From NCBI RefSeq assembly GCF_003412455.1, contig NZ_QTJU01000018.1, forward strand, positions 1 to 39,276: a DNA stretch of 39,276 nt, read 5' to 3'. This DNA comes from Deminuibacter soli (GTDB lineage Bacteria; Bacteroidota; Bacteroidia; Chitinophagales; Chitinophagaceae). Position 1 is the first letter of the stretch, and the number at the start of each line of letters is the position of its first letter. This document shows, one piece after another, positions 31,567 through 39,123 of this stretch. The translations under genes were made by a program, and so were the position numbers. The notes under the pieces are model-generated. The model was not told the DNA's origin. It saw nothing but the letters and a program-made list of their open reading frames with translations, and did no database searches.

Positions 31567-33342
31567 CTGCCTGATCACCGTTACCTCTTCCGGGGCCTGG
31601 ATAGATGAGGACACTGATCCGTCGGCCTGTTTGATGTGTTTTACTTTGATAATGCCGTAAGGCGTGGGAAAGCTGCCTTCTGCGAATTGCAGATCGCCAA
31701 GATGAGGTACGATGCGCACTTTGCGGCAACCCGGCTCCAGCACTTCTATGCCGAGTATGTGCTGCGTTAACCAGGGTGTGGGACCTGATGCCCAACCGTG
31801 GCAGAGGCTATGCCTGAAACCGATATAACAGTAAGCCCCGTTATCACCATGAATGTCTTTTTTGCCGGGCACGGGCAGCTCGTCAATGCGACTGGCATCG
31901 CGCATCCAGCTGATGTCAAAATCTTCCCAGAAAGTAGTGGCACCCATTTGCAGCATGCCGCCCCAGTATGAGCGGATATTGTTGAGTGCGCCGGTATAAT
32001 CACCTGCCATGGCCTGCGCCTGCAGCATGTAATAACCATAAAAGGTAGAGAAGCGCTGCGCGCCATCTTTCGAGAGTATGGCATTGGCCTTTTCTGCAGG
32101 CCATAGTCCTGACAAAGCCAGCAGTGCAGCAGCCTGTTTGGAGCCATTGGCATCGGGTATATGCTTCTTTAAACGGGTAATGGTTGCATCACAATGCGCA
32201 GCGGTGGAAGCATCGCCCAGCTGGCGGCTTAAATCGGCCCCTGCCTGTAACGACAATACCATCATTGCCTGCAGACCTGCATGAATGGCCAGTGAATCCT
32301 GGCTCGATGGCCAGTCGAGAAACCGCATCCCATCCAGGTGTTCGCTGTTTTGATGGTCAGTCTTGCTGCAGAGCAACCGCAGCAACTGCCGCAGGTAAGG
32401 CGCCTGTTTGCGCAGGTAAACGGTGTCGCCGTTGTGGTAATACCAGTCGCGCTGAATCAGTATCCACCACATGGAATACGTGCTGATGCCATTCATCCAT
32501 TGCGGCAGGGGTGTATCATCGCGGGAGCGGTCAAGGCTTTTGGTAACAGCCGGGTTATCACCAAACACGGCATTGATGGTGGCTACTTCGGGATGCATGT
32601 CACCTACCCAAACCAGCCGGTCGCGTTTAATACCATCCCACAGGTAATCCTGCATGTTGAGGTGAACGGTATACGCACCGGTACGCCATATTTTGTTCAG
32701 CAGTGAATCGCTGCAGGAAAAAGAGCCGATGTAAGGAATATCCTGGAAAGCAAACATGGCCGACACTTCTTTCAGCTTCAGTTCTGCAAATGTGTCGACC
32801 AGCGTAATATTCACAAAACGGAAACCGGTATTGCCTGTTTCAAATTTACCCAGCCAGGGCAGCTGTACTATTTCATCGCGTATAGCATGATCGTTGGTGG
32901 CGTTTGGGATGCCGCCTGTATCAGACAATGCTTCTGTAACCGATTCGCCAAAGCGCAGGCGCACCCTTACCGGCTTGCCGCTGGTGTGCATGCCGGTGAT
33001 CAGTTGCAAACCTCCCTGCAGCTCTTTGCCAAAATCGAGCAGCAGGGAAGCTTTAACAGGGCCTATGTTGCGCAGCACGCAAATATTCCTGCCGGTTAAA
33101 TCGGCCTGGCCGGTACCGGGTTGCAATACCTGCGCCGCATTAACGATATTGCCTGTTGTTTTTATAATTCGGGCAGGTGTAATATAGCGGGTTACCGTAA
33201 GCGGCTTCCTTGCGTCGGCAGACTGCAGATTGTTCCATACAGCGGGCAGCTGTGCATGGACATAGCCATGCAGCAATAAAATGCAACCGATAACCGCAGA
33301 GAGCGCAACGATTTTACGCGGAGTACACAAAGAAAAGGACAT
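31564..33342 (-). CDS. Alpha-L-rhamnosidase-like protein, GH78 type
   Basis: A 592-residue exported protein. After a signal peptide (about 1-31, HGYVHAQ) a beta-sandwich (about 40-220) precedes an (alpha/alpha)6 barrel. Barrel motifs of the rhamnosidase group are DYLWDGIKRDRLVWVGDMHPE (about 230-250), including the RDR and the acidic pair at the active site. FWEDFDISWMRDASR (about 478-492) and HSLCHGWASGPTPWLTQHILG follow, before the C-terminal beta-domain. GH78 hydrolyses terminal alpha-L-rhamnose. It is shorter than many GH78 enzymes, lacking extra N-terminal domains, and may belong to a related inverting group. ATG 33342 is preferred over GTG 33360. Confidence 0.8.
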   Translation of the reverse strand: MSFSLCTPRKIVALSAVIGCILLLHGYVHAQLPAVWNNLQSADARKPLTVTRYITPARIIKTTGNIVNAAQVLQPGTGQADLTGRNICVLRNIGPVKASLLLDFGKELQGGLQLITGMHTSGKPVRVRLRFGESVTEALSDTGGIPNATNDHAIRDEIVQLPWLGKFETGNTGFRFVNITLVDTFAELKLKEVSAMFAFQDIPYIGSFSCSDSLLNKIWRTGAYTVHLNMQDYLWDGIKRDRLVWVGDMHPEVATINAVFGDNPAVTKSLDRSRDDTPLPQWMNGISTYSMWWILIQRDWYYHNGDTVYLRKQAPYLRQLLRLLCSKTDHQNSEHLDGMRFLDWPSSQDSLAIHAGLQAMMVLSLQAGADLSRQLGDASTAAHCDATITRLKKHIPDANGSKQAAALLALSGLWPAEKANAILSKDGAQRFSTFYGYYMLQAQAMAGDYTGALNNIRSYWGGMLQMGATTFWEDFDISWMRDASRIDELPVPGKKDIHGDNGAYCYIGFRHSLCHGWASGPTPWLTQHILGIEVLEPGCRKVRIVPHLGDLQFAEGSFPTPYGIIKVKHIKQADGSVSSSIQAPEEVTVIRQ

Positions 33343-33405
33343 ACAAACAAGTTTGATCACCCGGTAAATTTAACCACCTGCGTGTACACAACAAGCATAA
33401 AACAG

Positions 33406-35415
33406 CTACTTTACCACAACAGGGAACTGTGCTATACGCAGGCGCGTGCAGCCATAGGGCACCAGCAGAATGTCTTCCGCATCGCCTTTCTCCAATCCCT
33501 CGATGATGCTGTAAGGCACAGGGCCGGTCATATCATTGTACAAACCCCATGATGGTATGCGCCTTGCCTTTGTCTTCAGCTGCACGGGTGCATTTTCCAG
33601 GTTCCAGGGATAGTTGCCGGGTGCAGTTATTTTATCGATAACATAAGTTGTGTTAAGCAGGCTGTCGGGCGTACGCAGTAAGGCATAGTTCCAGGGCGTG
33701 GTAGGATATACCTCGGTGAATGAGTTGCCAAACGCCACTGCTTCGCTCCGGCTGTCAACTGTTTTTTCCTGCTCGCCTATTTTGAGTGCATAGGTAATGG
33801 GGCCGCGTTCAACAGACATGCTGTTTTCGTACCAGCTGTTTTTAAATACATGCATGGGCAGTACCAGTTCCAGCACATCGCCGTTTTTCCATGCGCGGTT
33901 AATAGTCACTACCTGGTTTCCGTTGTATTCTTTCAGCAGGCTGCCGTTTAGCTTAACAGAAGCCCTGGTGCACCAGGCCGGTACACGCAGCTCAAACGGG
34001 AAATTAACGCTGCCGGTATTGTTCCTGGCCTTATAGGTAAAGCGGATGGTTTCATCAAACGGGTAACCGGTTTCTTCGGTAAAATGTACAGGCACATTAC
34101 CTGCCACCACTGCGTCTACCTCGCTGGGAGCATATACCAGTGCAGCCAGTCCCTTGCCTGCAGTGGCATACCACAGGTTCTGCGTGAATTTGGGCCATCC
34201 CTGGTGCATGTTAGAGGTGCAGCAGGGGTAACCGGTTAAAATGCCGTAACAGATATCGGTGCCTTTGTGGTTCTGATCGAAGTTGCGGGTATGGCGCGTC
34301 ATCATTACCTGGTTGGCCTGCTGAAAATACTGGCGTTCTGTAAAATCATCGTTCACGTGTGTGGGCAATGCATTAAAGGCAATTTTTTCAAGATGATCGG
34401 CATAACTGGTTTTGCCTGTAATGGTGAGCAGGCTTTCCAGGCTGTACATCATTTCTACAATGGAACACAGTTCTGCACCCTGTGTGGGGCTGTTGCCATG
34501 CAGTGCTTCATCACCGCCGTACATGCCATTAGCAGTTTCGTCGAACGTACGCAGGTCGGCAAAGCCTTTATCCAGTGCATCCAGGTATTGCTTTTCAGGA
34601 TGCTGCTGGTAATAGATACCCGGTTCTTTGATACCCTGTGCCAGGTTTACACCGTGAATGCTGCCGAAGGTAGACAACAGTGGCGTGTGCAGAAACGCAC
34701 CGGTATAATCGAAGGTTTGCTTGTGCAGCAGGTCGCCCAGCTGCAGCAGGAATTGATCGCCGGTAATATTGTACAGCCAGTATACCATCATCAGGTTATC
34801 GCCGCCGCGGTAGCGCGCCCAGAAGCTCCAGTTATCGAGCGGTGTTACGGGCAGCTGTTTCAGCTGGTACCTGAAATAGTTGGTCATCAGGTTGGTAACC
34901 CTTTTATCCCCAGTTGCATTATAATATTGCTGCAGCACTTTCAGCATCACCATTTTGGGCCACCAGTCGCGGCTGTTGTCGCGCTGCAGCCCGGGTTCAT
35001 ATGCATAATCTTTTGAAGGACCGAAATACCCGTCTGGCTGCTGGCTGTTGATGGCCCATTCAATCCAGGGTTTTGCTTTGGCAATAAGTGCCGTATCGTG
35101 CAGTATATAAGCCAGCGGCACCAGACCATCAAGCCAGTAAGGCCCGCGCTCCCACTGATCGCCGTCTCCTCCCAGCCAGCCATTGCGTGAGCCCATTAAC
35201 GAGTATACTTCATCGAGATGCCCGGTAGCGCCGTTCTTTTGCCGTACCAGCATTTCACGAAGCCATCCCTGCGGGGTAATGGCGCCGAGCGGCAATTCAA
35301 TGTAGGGGTTGGTTTTAAGCGGAGCCCTGTTGTTTAAATAAACCGGTGCAGGTTTTACCTGCGCACCGGCACGGGCAACAAATAGCAGGGCAAGCAGCGG
35401 GAGAACATACTTCAT
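33406..35415 (-). CDS. Beta-L-arabinofuranosidase-like protein, GH127 (DUF1680)
   Basis: A 669-residue exported protein of the DUF1680/GH127 superfamily. The signal peptide ends near residue 20 (ARAGAQ). The catalytic (alpha/alpha)6 barrel has WLDGLVPLAYIL, AELCSIVEMMYSLE, with the Glu-x-Cys metal pair, and GYPCCTSNMHQGWPKF. In GH127 enzymes the CC in this last motif gives the Cys nucleophile and a zinc ligand. A C-terminal beta-sandwich follows (about 490-669). GH127 removes beta-L-arabinofuranose from plant glycoproteins or pectic side chains; related families such as GH146 share these motifs. It lies 63 bp upstream of the rhamnosidase gene on the same strand, forming a probable unit. ATG 35415 starts the signal peptide. 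Confidence 0.87.
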   Translation of the reverse strand: MKYVLPLLALLFVARAGAQVKPAPVYLNNRAPLKTNPYIELPLGAITPQGWLREMLVRQKNGATGHLDEVYSLMGSRNGWLGGDGDQWERGPYWLDGLVPLAYILHDTALIAKAKPWIEWAINSQQPDGYFGPSKDYAYEPGLQRDNSRDWWPKMVMLKVLQQYYNATGDKRVTNLMTNYFRYQLKQLPVTPLDNWSFWARYRGGDNLMMVYWLYNITGDQFLLQLGDLLHKQTFDYTGAFLHTPLLSTFGSIHGVNLAQGIKEPGIYYQQHPEKQYLDALDKGFADLRTFDETANGMYGGDEALHGNSPTQGAELCSIVEMMYSLESLLTITGKTSYADHLEKIAFNALPTHVNDDFTERQYFQQANQVMMTRHTRNFDQNHKGTDICYGILTGYPCCTSNMHQGWPKFTQNLWYATAGKGLAALVYAPSEVDAVVAGNVPVHFTEETGYPFDETIRFTYKARNNTGSVNFPFELRVPAWCTRASVKLNGSLLKEYNGNQVVTINRAWKNGDVLELVLPMHVFKNSWYENSMSVERGPITYALKIGEQEKTVDSRSEAVAFGNSFTEVYPTTPWNYALLRTPDSLLNTTYVIDKITAPGNYPWNLENAPVQLKTKARRIPSWGLYNDMTGPVPYSIIEGLEKGDAEDILLVPYGCTRLRIAQFPVVVK

Positions 35416-35628
35416 ATCGGCATTACTGTTTATATCACGCAGCAGCGTGTGCAGAAAATAAATGAGGCATAAATATAAAGCATGCAGAGTATTAAAAATG
35501 CTGCTACAAAAAATAAGTGTATGGTTGACAGGGATCAGAAGATGGAGGGTTAGATGGTGGGATGGCTTTATGGTTGTTGAACTTATAAACAATAGTTATA
35601 TCTTCCTTTTATACAAGTGGCGAAACTG

Positions 35629-35636
35629 TAAATTTG
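35629..35636 (+). promoter_or_regulatory. Candidate -7 box before the PNPOx-like gene
   Basis: TAAATTTG matches TAnnTTTG. A TTTT run ends 18 bp upstream as a weak -33 element. The box ends 4 bp before ATG 35641, so a leaderless messenger is implied. Confidence 0.45.
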
Positions 35637-35640
35637 CACT

Positions 35641-36138
35641 ATGACTACAGCCAGCATTACCCAGCACACACTTTCTGCCGATTTGCAGCAGCTTTTCAAC
35701 GGCCAGATAGCGGCAGGTAAGGAAAGTATGGCCATCCAGGTGACGGCCATTGCTGAAAACGGCTGGCCGCATACTACATTGCTTAGCCTGGGTGAAATAT
35801 TGGCCCCTGCCGGTGATACCCTCATGTTTTGTGTATGGCTGCAGTCATCCCTGGTCAGCAGTATCTGGTGTATCAGCAACATAAGCCTGTCGTTTGTATG
35901 GCATGGCTGTTACACCGAGATACAAGCCAATGCGCGCCTCGTTAAACAATTACATCACCTGCCTGTGCCGCTTGCCATATTCAAAGCGCAGGTACAGCGC
36001 ATCCGCTCCGTAAGCGCCGGTTACGCCACCCTCACCCATGGCATCAGCTTTCACCTGCAGCAACCCGAACAAGACCTCCCCCGCTGGCAATCGCAACTGC
36101 ACCTGTTGCAGGAATACGCCGGCGCAGCTGCACAGTAA
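35641..36138 (+). CDS. Pyridoxamine 5'-phosphate oxidase-like (FMN split-barrel) protein
   Basis: A 165-residue protein whose middle looks like the flavin split barrel: IQVTAIAENGWPHTTLLSLGEILAPAGDTLMFCVWLQSS (about 32-70). Here GWPHTTLLS aligns with the usual GxPxxxxxx strand and the following turn. The rest is helical and strand-forming without catalytic residues that I can name. Members of this group bind FMN, F420 or heme, or are inactive. There is no signal peptide. It is free-standing; a minus-strand GH127 gene is divergent from it. Confidence 0.55.
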   Translation: MTTASITQHTLSADLQQLFNGQIAAGKESMAIQVTAIAENGWPHTTLLSLGEILAPAGDTLMFCVWLQSSLVSSIWCISNISLSFVWHGCYTEIQANARLVKQLHHLPVPLAIFKAQVQRIRSVSAGYATLTHGISFHLQQPEQDLPRWQSQLHLLQEYAGAAAQ

Positions 36139-36324
36139 ACGTTCCAAACAGCCGTTTAAAAGTTTCAAAGTTCAAATGTTCAATTTATCTCAACAGAGCT
36201 TTTGAACCCTTGTCCAAAGAACTCCTTCGGAGAACTATTGAACAACGGAACCATTGAACAATGGAACCATCAAGCCATTATTTTCAAAATTGCCTCCGGC
36301 ATTCCCTATATTTGCACCGCTTTG
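36139..36324. other. Intergenic stretch with 16-bp tandem repeat and riboswitch promoter
   Basis: It holds two adjacent 16-bp copies of ATTGAACAAyGGAACC (36237-36252 and 36253-36268) and a simple AAGTTTCAAAGTTCAAATGTTCAA stretch just before. The likely promoter of the riboswitch lies here too, TTTC (36282-36285), 21-bp spacer, TATATTTG (36307-36314). Confidence 0.6.
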
Positions 36325-36480
36325 GGTTTTCCTGTACACAAACAGGGAATTAAAAGGGAATCCGGTGTAAGTCCGGAGCTGTCCCGCAGCTGTAAGTTCT
36401 GTAACCGATGCCACTACAATGTCACTGTCTGCAAGGACGGGAAGACGGGCAAAGGGGAACGAGCCAGAAGACCTGCCTTT
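36325..36480 (+). promoter_or_regulatory. Cobalamin riboswitch
   Basis: The conserved core is plain. GGGAATCCGGTG (36356-36367) is followed by TAAGTCCGGAGCTGTCCCGC (36368-36387) and AGCTGTAAG, then the B12 box AGCCAGAAGACCTGCC (36462-36477). It differs from the consensus AGCCAGGAGACCTGCC by one base. Paired arms CAGGGAA, TCCGGnnnnnnnCCGGA and GCTGTCCCGCAGC can be drawn. Binding of adenosylcobalamin or a relative would hide the start region of the following gene. The promoter is at 36282-36314. A GGGAGA-like ribosome site (36504-36509) stands before ATG 36516. Confidence 0.93.
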
Positions 36481-36515
36481 GGCATTATACATTCATAGCT
36501 TTCGGGAGAAAAGCA

Positions 36516-36698
36516 ATGAGTAAATCAGCTACACCAGCTTATTCATTTATTTCTGTCCAACAGTTATGCGTGGTAAACAACCGCAACGTGGTGTATTACC
36601 TGCATGCTGAAACTTTAGCCGCTATGGTTAGGGTTTGCCGCATGCCTGTAGGCAGTATTCGATTTCCAATCTCTTTAGCGCCGGGAATTTTTCTATAG
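36516..36698 (+). pseudogene. Truncated or debris frame downstream of the cobalamin riboswitch
   Basis: ATG 36516, with GGGAGAAAAG just before it, is where the riboswitch-controlled gene should begin. The frame runs 60 residues (MSKSATPAYSFISVQQLCVV and so on) and ends at TAG 36696-36698. It resembles no B12 transporter, TonB receptor or cobalamin-pathway protein. Its last 23 codons overlap, on the opposite strand, a fragment that reads like a leucine-rich repeat. I take it as the 5' remnant of the original gene, cut off by an insertion or deletion near 36620. A short genuine leader peptide cannot be excluded. Confidence 0.45.
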
Positions 36699-36744
36699 CC
36701 TGAAAGTCTTTGATATTTGAACTGACTAGTTCGAGATACAAAGA
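36628..36744 (-). pseudogene. Possible leucine-rich-repeat protein fragment
   Basis: On the minus strand, a stop-bounded 38-codon stretch without a start codon reads SLYLELVSSNIKDFQAIEKF, then PALKRLEIEYCLQACGKP. The spacing of Leu and Ile, and the Cys, fits an LRR unit (LxxLxIxxC). It lies between the riboswitch remnant and the AT-rich segment. Assignment is weak because only one unit is visible. Confidence 0.25.
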
Positions 36745-37013
36745 TTATCTGATGCGGGTAACGCATCAAAGTATTCAGCGTGGTATACCTTTTTGTCAGC
36801 CATGAGCGATTGTGTTTAGCATTTCGATCCACAAAATGGGGAAAAGGTGATGTGTTAGTTACTTTACTGGTTAGAATCGTGAATAAACAGACGGTGAAAA
36901 AAAACGTAAAAGAATCCGTCAAAACACCTATTGGAGCGTTTGTGTGTTACAAATTAATTTTAATGCGTTAATACGCATCGACAAAGGAAAACCTCTATGT
37001 CAACGTCAACTTC
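36745..37013. other. AT-rich non-coding stretch with two small hairpins
   Basis: GATGCG-GGTAA-CGCATC (36751-36767) and ATGCG-TTAATA-CGCAT (36963-36978) are small hairpins sharing the ATGCG/CGCAT arms. No gene is supported; a plus-strand and a minus-strand open frame cross the stretch but neither shows protein-like composition. Confidence 0.4.
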
Positions 37014-37044
37014 TTTCACTGAAAAGTTACGCACAATCCCTTTG
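37014..37044 (+). promoter_or_regulatory. Candidate promoter of the lipoprotein gene
   Basis: TTTC (37014-37017), a 19-bp spacer and TCCCTTTG (37037-37044) differ from the Bacteroidetes consensus at one position in each box. Transcription would start near 37050, supporting the second ATG (37074) as the real start. Confidence 0.4.
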
Positions 37045-37073
37045 CACTTATGAGAATTCAACACAAATCCCAC

Positions 37074-38417
37074 ATGATTCGACGAGTATTGATTGTAACA
37101 ACGCTGCTTATTGCCGTTGTCTTTTTTCAATGTCGCAGACCACCTGAAATTAGTGTCAATCCAGAAGCGGGCTTAAGTTCGGAATGGACGAGGGAGAATC
37201 TTGAAGCTGAGCTTTCGAAGGCACCAGGCAATTACAAAGGAGGAACGGTTGCTTTTGCAGACAAATCTGGCAGAGCTGCAAGTACAGCAAGTTTAGACTG
37301 GCACAATGCGCTTTTCTATGAAGCTGACACTGCTACTTTCTTCGAAGTCCCCTTTCGTTTTAAAAATTCGGATGATACCACTACGCGGTATCTTATCAAT
37401 AAGGACAACCGAGAAACCCCCTCCCGGTTTGAGCTCGTTTTTGTAAAAAACCGAGCTACAGCTAAATTACAAATCAAAGTTGTTGAAACGATATTGATTA
37501 GAGAACGTCAGTTCAAAGATCGTCTTCCTGGATTGCATTATCTGATTAAAAACCGGGACGCAAAAGGTTATGAATTGGTGTTCGATTTGGATGGAAATAA
37601 ATTGGAAGAGTATAGTTTTTCGAAGAATCAAAAAATTCCAAAGTTCGTAGCTGGAAAAGGCATGCTTCCACCGGTAACATGTGATTATTATCCCACTGTC
37701 ACCTATGATATTATCTGCACTGGTGGCACAGAAAACGGAACGACTTGCACATATGTACCCAATACAACTTACGTGTATGTCTGTACTTCCACCGGTGGCA
37801 GCCCAGGTGGTGGAGGCGGCGATGGTGTTACACCTTCCCCGTTAGACCCCGACTTACCTCATCCTTTACCTGGTGGCGGTAGCGTGCCGTCCGATGAGCC
37901 TTTGACTATTGCTGGTCCGCATATATGCAAATCTGCCATTGTATTAGCTTCCACCGGTGCCGGTGCCAATACGAACACCTGCATCGTAAACAATATTCCT
38001 GCTGTATACTTTGCCTCGGAAGGAACGTTTTCAGCAACTTTCTCTATTCAGGTATGGGCTCCAAATGATGTTAGCACCTGGGGAGTAGGCGCCCTCGCCG
38101 CCTCGCATATCCAATATGCAGAATTATGGGATGACTATTACATATACACCCATATGGAAAGCGGTGGCGTTCACTACACTTTTTCGGTACAAGCACAGCA
38201 GGCCATCATCGCCCAGGCCATTGACTATGCTTCACTTAAGGCGGAGGAAGCACTGCTTCAGGCGACCAACGGAAAGACGCAGTATATGCAGGACTTTAAA
38301 AGTTACTTTCTGACTTGGGTACGACAATATATGCCTGGAACATCCATTACCGTAACCGGAGGGACGCTTCCCGGAGGAATCCCATTTGCTTCTGGCCCAT
38401 CCGATAACAATTGCTAA
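37074..38417 (+). CDS. Lipoprotein with Gly-rich linker and variable-looking C-terminal domain
   Basis: A 447-residue lipoprotein. The signal is MIRRVLIVTTLLIAVVFFQC with the acylated Cys at residue 20; an upstream in-frame ATG (37050) would make the signal too long. Residues about 30-190 form an N-terminal beta-rich domain. A Cys/Tyr/Thr-rich stretch (CDYYPTVTYDIICTGG, then CTYVPNTTYVYVCTSTGG) follows, then a GSPGGGGGDG and Pro-rich linker (about 245-285). A separate C-terminal domain of about 150 residues has HMESGGVHYTFSVQAQQAI. This N-domain/Gly-linker/C-domain build recurs in Bacteroidota lipoproteins with exchangeable C-termini, some toxic. A 210-aa gene follows after 29 bp. Base composition is more AT-rich than the genes to the left. 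Confidence 0.7.
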   Translation: MIRRVLIVTTLLIAVVFFQCRRPPEISVNPEAGLSSEWTRENLEAELSKAPGNYKGGTVAFADKSGRAASTASLDWHNALFYEADTATFFEVPFRFKNSDDTTTRYLINKDNRETPSRFELVFVKNRATAKLQIKVVETILIRERQFKDRLPGLHYLIKNRDAKGYELVFDLDGNKLEEYSFSKNQKIPKFVAGKGMLPPVTCDYYPTVTYDIICTGGTENGTTCTYVPNTTYVYVCTSTGGSPGGGGGDGVTPSPLDPDLPHPLPGGGSVPSDEPLTIAGPHICKSAIVLASTGAGANTNTCIVNNIPAVYFASEGTFSATFSIQVWAPNDVSTWGVGALAASHIQYAELWDDYYIYTHMESGGVHYTFSVQAQQAIIAQAIDYASLKAEEALLQATNGKTQYMQDFKSYFLTWVRQYMPGTSITVTGGTLPGGIPFASGPSDNNC

Positions 38418-38446
38418 AAAATGATAACTTTAATAAAATTTCAAAT

Positions 38447-39079
38447 ATGGAGGAAAAGCAGGTATTTGAACTAGTGACTCGGATTTATGGGCCGCTACCA
38501 TCGAGCCTGGAACCTATACGAACTGCGTTCGGAGATGGACACGAAAAATGGCAGGAGCTTGTCGTTTCATTAAAAGATGCTGGGCTGCGTGTATTGGATG
38601 ACGACTATTTAGATCCGATGCGCAGTGGTGCTAGAACGCTTGCAATTGCACTCTATGATGATCCTTATAATCAATCCAGGCTAGTATTTCATTTATCAAG
38701 CCTTGCACCATTATATATCTATTATTTCAACGAATCACCACATATTACCAGAGAAGATGAGAAGTCCTTTTTGGAGAGACATCGGGAAGCGTTGAAAAAG
38801 ATTGATCCGATAGAGCGACCAAAAGCAATTAAAGAACTCTTATCGGTGGAGTATAATGTAGCGTTTAAGGAAAGTCTGTTTGAAGCTTACAATGAACTAT
38901 CACAAGCAATATTAGCAAAGCTCCTAAAGGCTGTAGCTCAAATATACCCAAACTATATACTTTTCAATAAAGCTCTTTTATTCAAGCCAGTGCCAGAATT
39001 GAAAAATGATCCATTGCCGGCTCCTACCTATTTTGACCTCTTATTTGATGAAACGCGACGTTATCTTATGCAAAGATAG
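38447..39079 (+). CDS. Protein of unknown function (210 aa), possible immunity partner
   Basis: A 210-residue, soluble, helical protein without signal peptide, starting MEEKQVFELVTRIYG. It is charged, with YDDPYNQSRLVFHLSSLAPLYIYYF (about 72-96) as the most hydrophobic segment and a Lys/Glu-rich middle. I recognise no family. It begins 29 bp after the lipoprotein gene on the same strand. Such a small cytoplasmic partner directly after an exported multi-domain protein is the classical arrangement of toxin and immunity genes, but no sequence motif proves it. ATG 38447 is preferred over TTG 38411, which overlaps the upstream stop. Confidence 0.65.
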   Translation: MEEKQVFELVTRIYGPLPSSLEPIRTAFGDGHEKWQELVVSLKDAGLRVLDDDYLDPMRSGARTLAIALYDDPYNQSRLVFHLSSLAPLYIYYFNESPHITREDEKSFLERHREALKKIDPIERPKAIKELLSVEYNVAFKESLFEAYNELSQAILAKLLKAVAQIYPNYILFNKALLFKPVPELKNDPLPAPTYFDLLFDETRRYLMQR

Positions 39080-39123
39080 AAATATGAAGAGGCTGCCTCA
39101 AAAGATGAAGTGTCTCCTTAAAG

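Noticed and set aside
36596-36922. Minus-strand 108-codon frame after the riboswitch
   Set aside because: Composition is not protein-like and it crosses the LRR-like fragment in another frame; kept only as debris.
39089-39123. Terminator after the 210-aa gene
   Set aside because: It looks like the minus-strand tRNA terminator in wording (GAGGC...CTCAAAAG) but has no complementary second arm with a T-run; it better fits an IS end.
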